Below, piece by piece: positions 44,692 through 53,510 of a DNA stretch of 64,000 nt. The stretch is taken from NCBI RefSeq assembly GCF_027924405.1, contig NZ_AP026978.1, forward strand, positions 4,340,001 to 4,404,000, written 5' to 3'. The notes beneath the pieces are model-generated. The model was given only the letters and a program-made list of their open reading frames with translations, searched no databases and was not told where the DNA came from. Position 1 is the first letter of the stretch, and each line of letters opens with the position of its first letter. The position numbers and the translations under genes were made by a program. The stretch is from Nocardia sputorum. GTDB taxonomy: Bacteria > Actinomycetota > Actinomycetes > Mycobacteriales > Mycobacteriaceae.

Positions 44692-45423
44692 GTGACCACT
44701 GAGTCGACCATCGACGCCGATACCGCACTACACCCGCTCGACGACCCGGTCAGGGCGTCGCTGCGTGGCGCGCACCGCCGGTTCGCCGGCTGGGTGGGAC
44801 GGATCGGCCGTTACGACCCGCAGGTCGCCAGGTTCGTAGGCCATCCGCCGGTGCTGAACGCGCAGGACTGGGCCGACTTGGCCACACTGCTCGGACCGGG
44901 CGGCAGTACCGCCTTGCGCGGCCACGGCCACGTGCCGCCGGACGGCTGGACAGTGCTGGAGGAGATGGACTCGGTACAAATGGACGGCGCCGCGCTGCGC
45001 GTCGCCCAGGACCCGGAATTGGAAGTTCTCACCGCGGCCGATGTGCCCGAGATCCTGGAACTGATCGCCCGCACCGAACCGGGCCCCTACGCGCCGCGGA
45101 CCATCGAAATGGGCACCTATCTGGGCCTGCGGGTCGGCGGCAGACTGGTCGCGATGGCCGGAGAGCGCCTGCACCCGCCGGGTTGGACCGAGATCAGCGC
45201 CGTGTGCACCGACGCGGAATTCCGGGGCCGCGGGTTCGCCACCCGCCTGATCCGCGCGGTCGGCGCAGGCATCCGCGCGCGCGGCGAGACCCCGTTCCTG
45301 CACGCGCTGGCCCGCAATACGACAGCGATCGGTCTGTACGAGACGCTGGGCTTCACGCTGCGCAGACGCTCGAAATTGACGGTCGTGCAGGCGCCGACGT
45401 CGTTCGGCAGTGCCCTGCGCTGA
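44692..45423 (+). CDS. GNAT-family (FR47-like) acetyltransferase
   Basis: A 243-aa protein. GERLHPPGWTEISAVCTDAEFRGRGFATRLI (residues ~155-185) contains the acetyl-CoA loop RGRGFA, and ALARNTTAIGLYETLGFTLRR is the typical end. The substrate (amine, antibiotic, peptide) cannot be predicted. The GTG at 44692 follows GGAGGAGCGCGCG. Not in an obvious operon. Confidence 0.85.
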   Translation: MTTESTIDADTALHPLDDPVRASLRGAHRRFAGWVGRIGRYDPQVARFVGHPPVLNAQDWADLATLLGPGGSTALRGHGHVPPDGWTVLEEMDSVQMDGAALRVAQDPELEVLTAADVPEILELIARTEPGPYAPRTIEMGTYLGLRVGGRLVAMAGERLHPPGWTEISAVCTDAEFRGRGFATRLIRAVGAGIRARGETPFLHALARNTTAIGLYETLGFTLRRRSKLTVVQAPTSFGSALR

Positions 45424-45985
45424 CGCGTGCCGGCTGGTTGCCACTGAGAGTTCGATCACTCCTTTTCGACGGCCCGGGACGGGCGTTCCACAGAGCGCGG
45501 TGGCCGAATTCGATACAGATGCGCTGAATCCAGCGCATATCCGACGGACGATCAGTTCGACAGACAACCGACCGGCGCTGAAGCACTGCGCGCCGGTCCA
45601 CCGACGTTTGCCGTCTCGGACAGTTCGCGCTGCGGATCCAGACAGAGTTGGGTATGCTTCCGCGACGTAAGTCGAATTATGCTGCGGTAGAACACTTTTG
45701 GTAGACCGGTCGGTATGACGGCAGGGTCCGGCCGCAGCGCCAATTGCCGGCGACGTAAGCAGGGGAGTTCAGACGTGTCGAGGTGGCACCGGGCACACGG
45801 ATCGTCGGGATACACGACCCGCCCAGCAGGCCTGCGACCATTCTCCCCCGCGGCGCCTCAGCGGCTTCTCGCACACGCATTCCTTCGGTAGCCGACCGGC
45901 TGTCCACGCCGGCCGGATCCGCCTACGCCAGAGAAGCCGTGCGGAGTCTGCCGTCGATCTCGCATTCCTCCTCCAGGAGTCCGTT
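45424..45985. other. Intergenic region before the P450
   Basis: About 560 bases with no credible gene. A partly AT-richer stretch near 45655-45710 may carry the P450 promoter. Frames over it are low-complexity or antisense. Confidence 0.45.
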
Positions 45986-46042
45986 GTGACTATTCCCCCT
46001 TCCTTTTCGCTGCCCTTCGAGCCCTCCGGTGCGCACACGTGA
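45986..46042 (+). CDS. 18-codon leader frame overlapping the P450 start
   Basis: GTG at 45986 follows CCAGGAG at proper distance and encodes VTIPPSFSLPFEPSGAHT before a TGA overlapping the GTG of the P450 (GTGA). The composition fits an N-terminal P450 extension, so it may be the true N-terminus separated by a frameshift, or a coupling leader peptide. Neither is proved. Confidence 0.45.
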   Translation: MTIPPSFSLPFEPSGAHT

Positions 46043-47223
46043 AGCTGTATTCGGACGAGTTCGCCGCCGACCCCCATGCCGCGTACCGGCAGATGCGAAG
46101 CGATCACGGCCCGCTCGTCCCGGTCGAAGTAGCGCCGGATGTGTCGGCGACTCTGATCATCGATTACCGAACAGCATTGGACGTCCTCACCGACTCGGCG
46201 CGTTTCTCCGCCGATCCGAGCGAATGGGAACAGCATGTGCCGCCGGAGTGCCCGGTGCCGTGGACGATGCGGTGGCGGCCGGACGCCTCGCGCGCAGCGG
46301 GAGACGAGCATGCCCGCTACCGGAACGCGGTCACCGGCAGCCTCGACCGGATCGATCTGCACCGGCTGCGCGACACAGTGGAACGCACCGCCGTGTCGCT
46401 GATCAACGGTTTCTGCGCGGCCGGTGCGGCAGATCTGCTCAACGAGTACGCGATTCCGCTCACCGTCCGCGTGCTCGAGGAAGTACTCGGATTCCCACCG
46501 GAAATCCGCGAAGACGCCTACACAGCGATGATGAACCTGCGCGACGCCGTCGACCCCGGCTCGGTGGACGAGAACCGGCGAACGCTCAACGCGGCCATGC
46601 TCGAGGTGATCGCGGCCAAGCGGGCAGCGCCTGCCGGAGACGTGGCGTCCTGGCTGGTCCAGCATCCGGCTCGGCTCAGCGAAACCGAACTCGTCCATCA
46701 GATGGCCTCGCTGTACACCACGGGGGCCGAGCCGACCTGGAACCTCATCGCGGTCACCGTGCTGTTGCTGATGACCGATGACCGATTCGGCGGCGAACTC
46801 CTCGGCGGAGCATTGTCCACCCGCGACGCCATCGACGAGGTGCTGTTCACCGATCCCCCGACGGCGAATTCGTGTGTGCGATACCCGAATCAGCCGCAGA
46901 TCGTCGGGAACGTGTGGCTGCCGCAACATCAACCGGTACTGATCGGTTTGGCGGCCTGCAACAACGATCCCACGGCGGTAGCGGGCGACCGCCAGGGCAA
47001 CCGCTCCCACCTGGCCTGGGGCGCCGGTCCGCACACCTGTCCCGCCCAGTCGGTCGCCATGGTCATCGTCCAAGAGGCGCTCGACCAGCTGCTCGACGCG
47101 CTACCGGAGATCCGGCTCGCGATCCCCGCCGCGGAAGTGAAGTGGCTGCCGAGCTCCTTCCACCGGGCACCGGCCACCGTCCCGGTCACTTTTCCGGAGT
47201 CGCCGCCCCTCGCTCTGCTCTGA
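46039..47223 (+). CDS. Cytochrome P450, CYP157-like, EXXR motif altered
   Basis: A 394-aa P450. The heme region WGAGPHTCPAQ holds the axial Cys, and the I-helix reads TTGAEPTWN, a pattern of the CYP156/CYP157 group. Where EXXR is expected the sequence is DEVLF followed by TDPP, so the arginine is lost; this deviation is characteristic of CYP157 proteins. In streptomycetes such P450s often sit in conservon clusters with GTPase and roadblock genes, which are absent here. It starts at GTG 46039 with no Shine-Dalgarno of its own. Substrate unknown. Confidence 0.82.
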   Translation: MKLYSDEFAADPHAAYRQMRSDHGPLVPVEVAPDVSATLIIDYRTALDVLTDSARFSADPSEWEQHVPPECPVPWTMRWRPDASRAAGDEHARYRNAVTGSLDRIDLHRLRDTVERTAVSLINGFCAAGAADLLNEYAIPLTVRVLEEVLGFPPEIREDAYTAMMNLRDAVDPGSVDENRRTLNAAMLEVIAAKRAAPAGDVASWLVQHPARLSETELVHQMASLYTTGAEPTWNLIAVTVLLLMTDDRFGGELLGGALSTRDAIDEVLFTDPPTANSCVRYPNQPQIVGNVWLPQHQPVLIGLAACNNDPTAVAGDRQGNRSHLAWGAGPHTCPAQSVAMVIVQEALDQLLDALPEIRLAIPAAEVKWLPSSFHRAPATVPVTFPESPPLALL

Positions 47224-47332
47224 GACCCACAGGTGGGTGCCGGTGCCCCGCGGCGAGCGAGAGGCTTGTTACGAATCACCTGAATGTCTAAAACAATTAC
47301 CCATCTGTAAAATAACGCCCTACTCTGGGGAG

Positions 47333-47953
47333 GTGCCGAGTCATCGCACCCCGGATCCCGCCCACCGCGTCCGCGACGCCGAACGGACGAAACGCTGTCT
47401 GCTCGAAGCGGCCTTGGACGAGTTCGCCGCAAAGGGCTACGCCGGCGCCCGAGTCGGCGACATCGCCGAACGAGCCGGCGTCAACAAGCAGCTGATCACC
47501 TACTACTTCGGCGGCAAGGAAGGCCTGTACCGGGCGCTCCAGCAGAGCTGGCTGGAGCGCGAGGCCGCATTCAGCGATCCGGCGCTGCCGTTGGCGGAGG
47601 TGGTCACGAACTATCTGCGCGACGGGTTGCGCGACCCGCGCGGCATCCGCCTGCTCATGTGGCGCGGACTGTCGGATGCCGCACCGCCCGGCGAGCACCC
47701 GATATCACGGAGCGATCTCGCCGCGACCAGGCGCAGGCAAGAGGACGGCGAGGTCGCCGCCGACCTCGACCCCGCCGCCTTCCAGCTCGCGGTGATGGGG
47801 ATGGTCATCGCCCCCCTGCTGCTACCGGTGCAGGTTCGCGAACTGTTCGGCGTGGATGCCCAGTCCGCCGAGTTCGAGCACCGCTACGGCGCACAGTTGC
47901 GCCGCATTCTCGCCCATCTCACCGATTCCCCTTCCGAAGGAGAAACCCCATGA
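47333..47953 (+). CDS. TetR-family regulator
   Basis: About 206 aa from GTG 47333. HTH region VGDIAERAGVNKQLITYYFGGKEGLYRAL; the C-terminal part (MGMVIAPLLLPVQVRELFG) matches TetR_C proteins. The start is weakly supported (GGGGAG touches the GTG); leaderless or a later start is possible. It overlaps the NmrA-like gene by 4 bases (ATGA), so the two form an operon. Confidence 0.82.
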   Translation: MPSHRTPDPAHRVRDAERTKRCLLEAALDEFAAKGYAGARVGDIAERAGVNKQLITYYFGGKEGLYRALQQSWLEREAAFSDPALPLAEVVTNYLRDGLRDPRGIRLLMWRGLSDAAPPGEHPISRSDLAATRRRQEDGEVAADLDPAAFQLAVMGMVIAPLLLPVQVRELFGVDAQSAEFEHRYGAQLRRILAHLTDSPSEGETP

Positions 47954-48753
47954 CCTACCTCGTCACCGGCGTTCGCGGCATCGTCGGCCGCGCCGTCGTC
48001 GATCAACTGCGCGAAGCCGGAAAGCCGGTGCGGGCGGCCAGTTCCCAACCGGCCGAAACCACCGTGCCGGACGGCGTCGACCTCGTCGGGCTCGACCTGA
48101 CCGACCCCGGATCGGTCACCGCCGCCCTCACGGGTGTCGATAAAATCTTCTGCTACGCCGCCGCCGAGGGCATCGACAACTTCGTCGACGCCGCGAAGGC
48201 CGCCGGAGTCGCCCACATCGTGTTGCTGTCCTCCATCGCGGCCGAGAACGACCACAACCCCATCGGCGCAAGGCATCTCGCGGTCGAGAACCCGCTACGC
48301 GCGTCCGGCCTGCCGTTGACCGTCCTGCGGCCCGGCGCCTTCGCGGCCAACGCCCGCTTCTGGTTCTCCACCATCAAGGCCGACCGCGTCGTCCGCGTCC
48401 CCTTCCCGGACCTGCAACTGACCCCGATCCATGAGGCCGACATCGCCGCCGCGGCTATCACAGCGCTCGACGACCCCTCCCACGCGGGCAAAATCTACCC
48501 GCTGACCGGCCCGGAATCCCTCTCGCATCGCCAACAGGTCGCCGCCATCGCCGCTGCCCTGGGCGAGCGAATCAACCTGATCGAACTGAGCTACGAGGAA
48601 GCGGCCGACATCTACTACCGCCCGGTCCTCGACCTGTGGGCGAAGGCCGGAACGGAACCGAGCCCCGTCGGCCCCACTTCCGAATCGATCACCGGCACCC
48701 CCGCCCGCACCTTCGCCCAGTGGGCGGTAGACCACGTGGACGACTATCGCTGA
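47950..48753 (+). CDS. NmrA-like NAD(P)-binding oxidoreductase
   Basis: A 267-aa atypical SDR: VTGVRGIVGRAVVDQL nucleotide-binding loop, LLSSIAAENDHNPIG, and LTVLRPGAFAANARFWF in the substrate region. It lacks a clear YxxxK and so belongs to the NmrA/HSCARG or quinone-reductase-like sensor group. Probably controlled by the coupled TetR. Function may be sensing redox state or reducing a quinone. Confidence 0.82.
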   Translation: MTYLVTGVRGIVGRAVVDQLREAGKPVRAASSQPAETTVPDGVDLVGLDLTDPGSVTAALTGVDKIFCYAAAEGIDNFVDAAKAAGVAHIVLLSSIAAENDHNPIGARHLAVENPLRASGLPLTVLRPGAFAANARFWFSTIKADRVVRVPFPDLQLTPIHEADIAAAAITALDDPSHAGKIYPLTGPESLSHRQQVAAIAAALGERINLIELSYEEAADIYYRPVLDLWAKAGTEPSPVGPTSESITGTPARTFAQWAVDHVDDYR

Positions 48754-48912
48754 GCGCCCCGCCTTCAGCCCCCGCGCCACGGCCCCCGCCCGCACCGGCG
48801 AGCCCAAGCCACCGCCCACCCCGCCAGGCACCACAACCCACTCTGACTAGGCGATTAGCACCGCCCCACCCTCGTGCGGTAATCTCTTCGAGCGCCCGCA
48901 CAGCGGACGCGA

Positions 48913-48986
48913 CGGGCTGTGGCGCAGTTTGGTAGCGCACTTGACTGGGGGTCAAGTGGTCGCAGGTTCAAATCCTGTCAGCCCGA
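48913..48986 (+). tRNA. tRNA-Pro (anticodon GGG)
   Basis: 74 nt cloverleaf: acceptor CGGGCTG/CAGCCCG, D arm GGCGCAGTTTGGTAGCGCA, anticodon stem CTTGA/TCAAG with loop CTGGGGG (anticodon GGG at 48947-48949), T arm CAGG-TTCAAAT-CCTG. CCA is not encoded. The integrase gene begins 87 bases downstream and points to it, so the 3' half is probably the insertion site of the island. Confidence 0.97.
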
Positions 48987-48990
48987 CACA

Positions 48991-49026
48991 GAAAACCCCT
49001 TCCGACCAGCGTCGGAAGGGGTTTTC
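48991..49026. terminator. Terminator just after tRNA-Pro
   Basis: Perfect 16-bp stem GAAAACCCCTTCCGAC / GTCGGAAGGGGTTTTC with a 4-base loop. It terminates the tRNA transcript and, on the minus strand, the integrase mRNA. Confidence 0.9.
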
Positions 49027-49072
49027 TCGTTCCGTGGAGGGGTGCCGGGATTCGACCCATCTCACAGAAATC

Positions 49073-50353
49073 TCACGTTTTCGGGCTCTGCCCACGCGCC
49101 CAGGCTTCCAGGACAGCACGGTTGTCGGGCACGGTCTCAGGCACGTCGATGTAGTGGGTCTTGGCGACCTCGCGGGTGTTGCCGAGCTGGCGGGCTGCCC
49201 GTTCGGGGTCGTCGAAGGCGTGATCGACCGCGGTCGCCACGCCCTTGCGGAAGGTTCGCGGGGTAACCCAGGCGAAGTCCTCACCGCGCGCGGCCCGCCA
49301 GGTGCGCCCGAAGTTGTTCGGGTTGCGCAGCGACCCGTTGCGTGCCGGGAACAACAAGCCCATAGGGTTCGGGCGGTCGGTGACCTCGAGGTCTTTGATC
49401 GCCTCCCGGATCGCTTCGACGGCGTGTTCGGGCAGCAGGATCCGCCGCCAGCCGTTCTCCGACTTGGGCGCCGGCTTGCGCACCCACCCTCCGGCTCCGG
49501 CGCCCTTCTCTTCGACCAGTGTGCCGGTCACGTCCAGGTACGGATCGCTGGCGTCGAGGTCGATGTCGTCGAGCAGCAGGGCGAAGACCTCATGCGGGCG
49601 CATCCCGGTCCCGGTGATCACGTCCACCACCCACACCACCGTCCAATCCCGCGGCGGACCACTCTTGTACGCCGGAGTCCCCGGGATAGCTTCCCCACGC
49701 GCCCACGCTCGCACCTGGGCCCGGAACGCCGGCAGCGCAGCGTGGTCTTGGACCTTGCCGCGCGCGGGTACGCGGCGGCGGGTGAAGGCACTCACGCCGT
49801 CGATCGGGTTGGCGTCGAGGACGCCGTGGCGGACCGCGATCTGCATCATCGCCCGCAGGATGATCTTGTGCTGCTTGGCCTTACGCCGCAGCCCCAGCGA
49901 CACCAGTCGTTTCAGGTGTCGGTCGAGCTCGCCTGCGGTGGCCTGCCAGATCTGCAGGTTCCCGATCGAGTTCTCGATCTTGATCGTGTCCCGCTTGGCG
50001 CGCCGGTCCTTGGAGACGTAGATCTCGCGGCGGTAGTCCTCGACGTTGCCCGCGGTGTAGGCGTCGTCGGCCTCGAGTTCGTCGAGCAACTCCTTCGCCA
50101 GTTGGACCAGCTTGGTGTTGCGGGTGATCCGATCGTGCCCGAGCTGTTCACGAAAATCCCGCATCGCCTCGGCCAACCGGTTTCTCGCGTCGTCGGCACT
50201 GACACCCATCCGTTCCAGCTGCTGCGACCCACCCGCACCGTAATAGCGGACGGTGGTCCTGTACCGCCCGTTCTTCTGCTTCTTCGGCCTCGTCGGTGTC
50301 CCGAACGTCCCGACCGGCTTCGGCAACCTCCCACCCATTACACCCTTCCCCAC
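49073..50353 (-). CDS. int: Tyrosine recombinase (integrase)
   Basis: A 426-aa site-specific recombinase. Arg I lies in TGTGMRPHEVFALLLDDID; the box II region TPRTFRKGVAT has Arg but no clear leading His; the nucleophile Tyr is in LGNTREVAKTHYID. N-terminal region (residues 20-45, RPKKQKNGRYRTTVRYYGAGG) is an AP2/arm-binding-type domain and the SAM-like core follows. It probably integrates the island at the adjacent tRNA-Pro. Stop codon is 47 bases from the tRNA terminator. Confidence 0.92.
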   Translation of the reverse strand: MGKGVMGGRLPKPVGTFGTPTRPKKQKNGRYRTTVRYYGAGGSQQLERMGVSADDARNRLAEAMRDFREQLGHDRITRNTKLVQLAKELLDELEADDAYTAGNVEDYRREIYVSKDRRAKRDTIKIENSIGNLQIWQATAGELDRHLKRLVSLGLRRKAKQHKIILRAMMQIAVRHGVLDANPIDGVSAFTRRRVPARGKVQDHAALPAFRAQVRAWARGEAIPGTPAYKSGPPRDWTVVWVVDVITGTGMRPHEVFALLLDDIDLDASDPYLDVTGTLVEEKGAGAGGWVRKPAPKSENGWRRILLPEHAVEAIREAIKDLEVTDRPNPMGLLFPARNGSLRNPNNFGRTWRAARGEDFAWVTPRTFRKGVATAVDHAFDDPERAARQLGNTREVAKTHYIDVPETVPDNRAVLEAWARGQSPKT

Positions 50354-50571
50354 ACCTGGATAACCATCGATTCACAGGCGCAGCCCACGGCCCGATCGGC
50401 GGCGCTGCCGCACCGCTGGAAACGCCGAGTCGTAGGTGAACGCACAGCGGAAGCATGGGCAGACGACCACATGAGCCTCAAGAGGTGAAAAGTAGCTAGA
50501 AGATAGCCTGCATGCGGATTGACGCTTACAGCTCGCTAGGCTCATGCAGCAGCGGCCCGCCCGAGCGTGGC

Positions 50572-50868
50572 TCAACCGTGCGTAGAACCGGCGGCTCCGC
50601 CACCGCGATCGAGTCGGTCTTGCTCCCAGGCCAGCAAGTCGCTGAGTCGGTAGCGTCGGTAGCGTCCCATCCGCGCGTACCGTGGGCCGCGACCAGCGGA
50701 TGCCCACGACGCCAACGTCTTGAGCGGAATCTTCAACCGCTCCGAAACTTCCCGCGTACTCAACCAGACATCGTCACCCGCAGGCACGGGCTCGGACCGG
50801 GAACTTGCGTCGCCCCTGTGGGTCGGCCGCGATGGTGTAGGACGGGATGCCGGGGACTTTTCGGACAT
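50572..50868 (-). CDS. Small HTH (MerR-like/excisionase-type) protein
   Basis: A 98-aa protein. VWLSTREVSERLKIPLKTLASWASAGRGP, then MGRYRRYRLSDLLAWEQDRL is the helix-turn-helix_17 pattern of excisionases. It begins at the ATG at 50868 (MSEKSPASRP). It precedes the integrase by ~220 bases on the same strand, the common int-xis arrangement. It likely directs integration/excision or regulates the integrase. Confidence 0.82.
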   Translation of the reverse strand: MSEKSPASRPTPSRPTHRGDASSRSEPVPAGDDVWLSTREVSERLKIPLKTLASWASAGRGPRYARMGRYRRYRLSDLLAWEQDRLDRGGGAAGSTHG

Positions 50869-51427
50869 GACGAGGTACCTCTCTCCAGTCCCCTGGCAGC
50901 AGACGTACCCGACAACCATTAAACCCTCGACCGGTCCCTGATGCCACGACCACCCATCCGGAGGCGGTTCGAACCTCCTGCAGCACCGTTCTTTTCGACC
51001 GCAGTGTGGCAGCCGAAGTCTGTCATCAGTACGCCCGCCATGACCGCGCACAGTGACGTGACCGCGACACCCACTCCCTAGGCAGCGAGCCGCCCCAGTC
51101 CAGGGGCGTAGCGGCTCGGACTGATCAACTCCGCGTTGCGAACGACCGGAAACCACGCGAAATGCATTCCGTTCCACGTAGGCCAATGCAATTGGGATGC
51201 GCCTCAATAGGGCTCACAACAGCAGGCGTGGGAAGCTGATCCAGTTGTGGACCTAGACTCATCGACGGACTGCATGATTTCACCGCGGCGGGCCGGACCG
51301 GGTTCTCCGTCGGCTGCACCCCGGCCCTGATGAGGTGGTGCTCCAGAGTTGGTCACCCGCCCGGCAATACGGTGAAGACCACGCGCCCCACGGCTGTTTT
51401 ACGAGGAATGCGAACAAGGGGCCACTA
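50869..51427. other. Intergenic accessory DNA
   Basis: No credible gene is seen in these ~560 bases upstream of the excisionase-like gene. Frames are short and arginine-rich. Confidence 0.45.
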
Positions 51428-51637
51428 CCGCTTGGGGGAATCTAACCCCCGAGCGAACCACCGCACACGGCCTGGTCAGCGAGCTGACCTTACTGCATCG
51501 CCGCCGCTCAACTGCCGTTTCACGACGTGTCGCTACATTTCAGTACGAAATGTACCACCCCAGTCGATGACACGGTCATCACCAGATGAAACACGCGGAT
51601 CACAGGCATAGGTGATGACGGCGTCATCACCTTGTCA
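51428..51637. repeat. Left copy of a ~200-bp palindrome-rich block
   Basis: Direct repeat of 52965-53161. It shares a 25-base identical stretch (51503-51527 versus 53031-53055), TCAGCGAGCTGA (51476), a T-arm-like hairpin (GGGGG-AATCTAA-CCCCC at 51434-51450), the dyad GATGAC-ACG-GTCATC (51566-51580) and the 21-bp palindrome GGTGATGACG-G-CGTCATCACC (51611-51631). Confidence 0.85.
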
Positions 51638-51790
51638 TCAGCCACCGAAACTCCGCATCTAACCTGGCCCGAGTAACCCTATGGATGGTGAGTTCGATGC
51701 GTCCCGGTTGGGCCCATTCCCGTGGCCCATCCGGTTGGGTATTGACCCTCCGGTTCCTCGCGGACGGACTGGGTCGGAATTCAGCTAAAC

Positions 51791-52237
51791 GTTAAACCCC
51801 GCGTGCGCGGGGGCCTCTGCATCAATCACTTGGTCGCTCAGCGCTCCGCGCTCATCCCGCGTGCGCAGGGAGCACCACGTCCGCGCTGGACGCCAGTGCC
51901 TTTCGAGGGCTCATCCCCGCAGACGCGGGAGCACACCGCTTCGACCTTGCCCAGTCCGCCGGACCGGGCTCATCCCCGCGGACGCGGGGAGCACGAGATC
52001 GGCATCGACGACGCGTTCGCCGAGGTGGGCTCATCCCCGCGGGCGCGGGGAGCACAGGAACCGATGCCGCGGATTCGCCGGGTCGCAGGGCTCATCCCCG
52101 CGGGCGCGGGGAGCACGAGCTGCCGGGTGATCCGCTGGCGGATGCGCGGGGCTCATCCCCGCAGGCGCGGGGAGCACTTGCAAACCACGTCCGCAAACCG
52201 GCCGCGCCGGGGCTCATCCCCGCAGGCGCGGGAGCAC
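51791..52237 (-). CRISPR. Type I-E-like CRISPR array, 8 repeats and 7 spacers, no cas genes seen
   Basis: Typical repeat on the plus strand GGCTCATCCCCGCGGGCGCG+GGGAGCAC (28 bp). Repeat starts: 51791 (degenerate), 51849 (27 bp), 51908 (27), 51967, 52028, 52089, 52150, 52211 (27). Spacers are 31-33 bp. The complement (GTGCTCCCCGCG...GATGAGCC) is the usual I-E orientation, so transcription runs leftwards, with an AT-rich leader at the right and decayed repeats at the left. Spacers have no obvious match in the window by eye. Confidence 0.95.
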
Positions 52238-52320
52238 ACTTGTTGACCAGCGACTTCCTAGCCGGATAAGGCAATTTTCATTCACTTTTGTCGTTTGATC
52301 TAAAGCCTGCTCTGACGCGA
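52238..52320 (-). promoter_or_regulatory. Putative CRISPR leader
   Basis: The ~80 bases right of the last repeat are AT-rich (minus strand contains CAAACGACAAAAGTGAATGA and AAAATTGCC), unlike the GC-rich surroundings. Position next to the newest-looking end fits the leader/promoter. Confidence 0.6.
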
Positions 52321-52964
52321 GCCTTGAAGATGGTCTGGTCCTGCATCTCGTCGAGCCTAATGTCTCGCCGCCCTTCGAGAACTGGCACTGTCGGGCATGC
52401 GCGTTTAGCTCTGCACAGCGGGCAGGGTGGATACCGGCACAACCAAACGGCTGGAACGCGGATAGGTGTCGTGAGCCGCCTAACCCGCACGCGCACGCCG
52501 ATCCTGGGATTCCAGTGCCATGCACTCCGACTTGTCAGGCCAGCGGCCACCGCATCCATGGATGCGATTCCGTCTGGCGCGATGCACTCCCCGTCGAGGC
52601 TGAAAGTGGAACCCGGTCCGAAAACCAGCCCGAGGTTGGAGGCCTGACCGAGACTCAGCAGGCGCGGTGTAGACCTCCTTGATCATCGCGGCCTGACCCA
52701 CCACGACGGCCGGGCCCAGGATTGGAACGTTCACCCGGAACAGCGGACTGTTCTCTTTCCCAGCCGGACCCAGCCCGGTAGTACCCGAGTCTCACTGCAG
52801 GAGAACGAGACCTAACGGGCACCTCGGTCGGCAACGACGTGGGCTGCGGAGATCGCGCGCCGAACCGTTCGCGACGACCAACTGATGACCGCGACAATAA
52901 CTCGGAATCGGCTCGGGCGTACCGGAAAGATGCCTGATCTGGCATTAAGGGCCTCGGCCCAAGA
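52321..52964. other. Accessory DNA without recognisable gene
   Basis: About 640 bases between the CRISPR leader and the right repeat block. No frame has convincing composition or a ribosome-binding site. Cas genes are absent here. Confidence 0.45.
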
Positions 52965-53161
52965 GGACTTGAACCTCGTCGGGACACTCGGCGTTACACC
53001 AGTTCAGCGAGCTGATCCTTGCGTAATACGGCCGCTCAACTGCCGTTTCACGACGCGTCACTACATTTCACGACAGACCATACCACTTGTGGTGATGACA
53101 CGGTCATCACCAGGTGAACGCAACGATTCGATGCTCCGGTGATGACGGCGTCATCACCGGA
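52965..53161. repeat. Right copy of the palindrome-rich block
   Basis: Contains GGTGATGAC-ACG-GTCATCACC (53091-53111) and a 27-bp perfect palindrome with 13-bp arms (TCCGGTGATGACG, centre 53148; 53135-53161), 47 bp apart; the left copy has the same pair 48 bp apart. A T-arm-like hairpin GAGG-ACTTGAA-CCTC starts at 52963. Same orientation as the left copy, 1.5 kb away, flanking the CRISPR array. Confidence 0.85.
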
Positions 53162-53510
53162 GCGGGCGGAGCGGAGTGCAGATCTTCACAGGGCCGGTGC
53201 CACCCGCAGCTCACCAGCCCGACTTGGCGGCCGAACGAGTTCGCGTGGAACTGTGTCAGTCTGGGCTGCTTCGAGATCCGTCTGATCGCAATGCCGAAGC
53301 AAATGTGGACGATGACGCCGCTGCCGAGCCACTGGCAGCAGAGTCACCCAACTAGCAGCAACAGGGAAGGATCACCCGATGCAGAAGCTCTCGAATCCCC
53401 CTCGACAGGAAGTAGTTGACGGTGTTGGATACCCGACAAGGCTTTCGTTGCAGGTACCAGCACCACAGGCGCGCCGCTCCAGCGCAACGGCTTGGGAGGG
53501 GGTTTCCCGC

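Noticed and set aside
45986..46042. Riboswitch or attenuator before the P450
   Set aside because: No conserved fold is visible; the coding leader explains the sequence better.
45769..47073. 434-codon minus-strand frame across the P450
   Set aside because: Antisense to the P450 with no recognisable domain.
49245..50488. Plus-strand frames over the integrase
   Set aside because: Antisense to a gene with clear tyrosine recombinase motifs.
52935..53040. Possible tRNA on the minus strand near 52970
   Set aside because: Only a T-arm-like hairpin is convincing; the acceptor stem (5 of 7 pairs) and anticodon arm cannot be built within the normal length.
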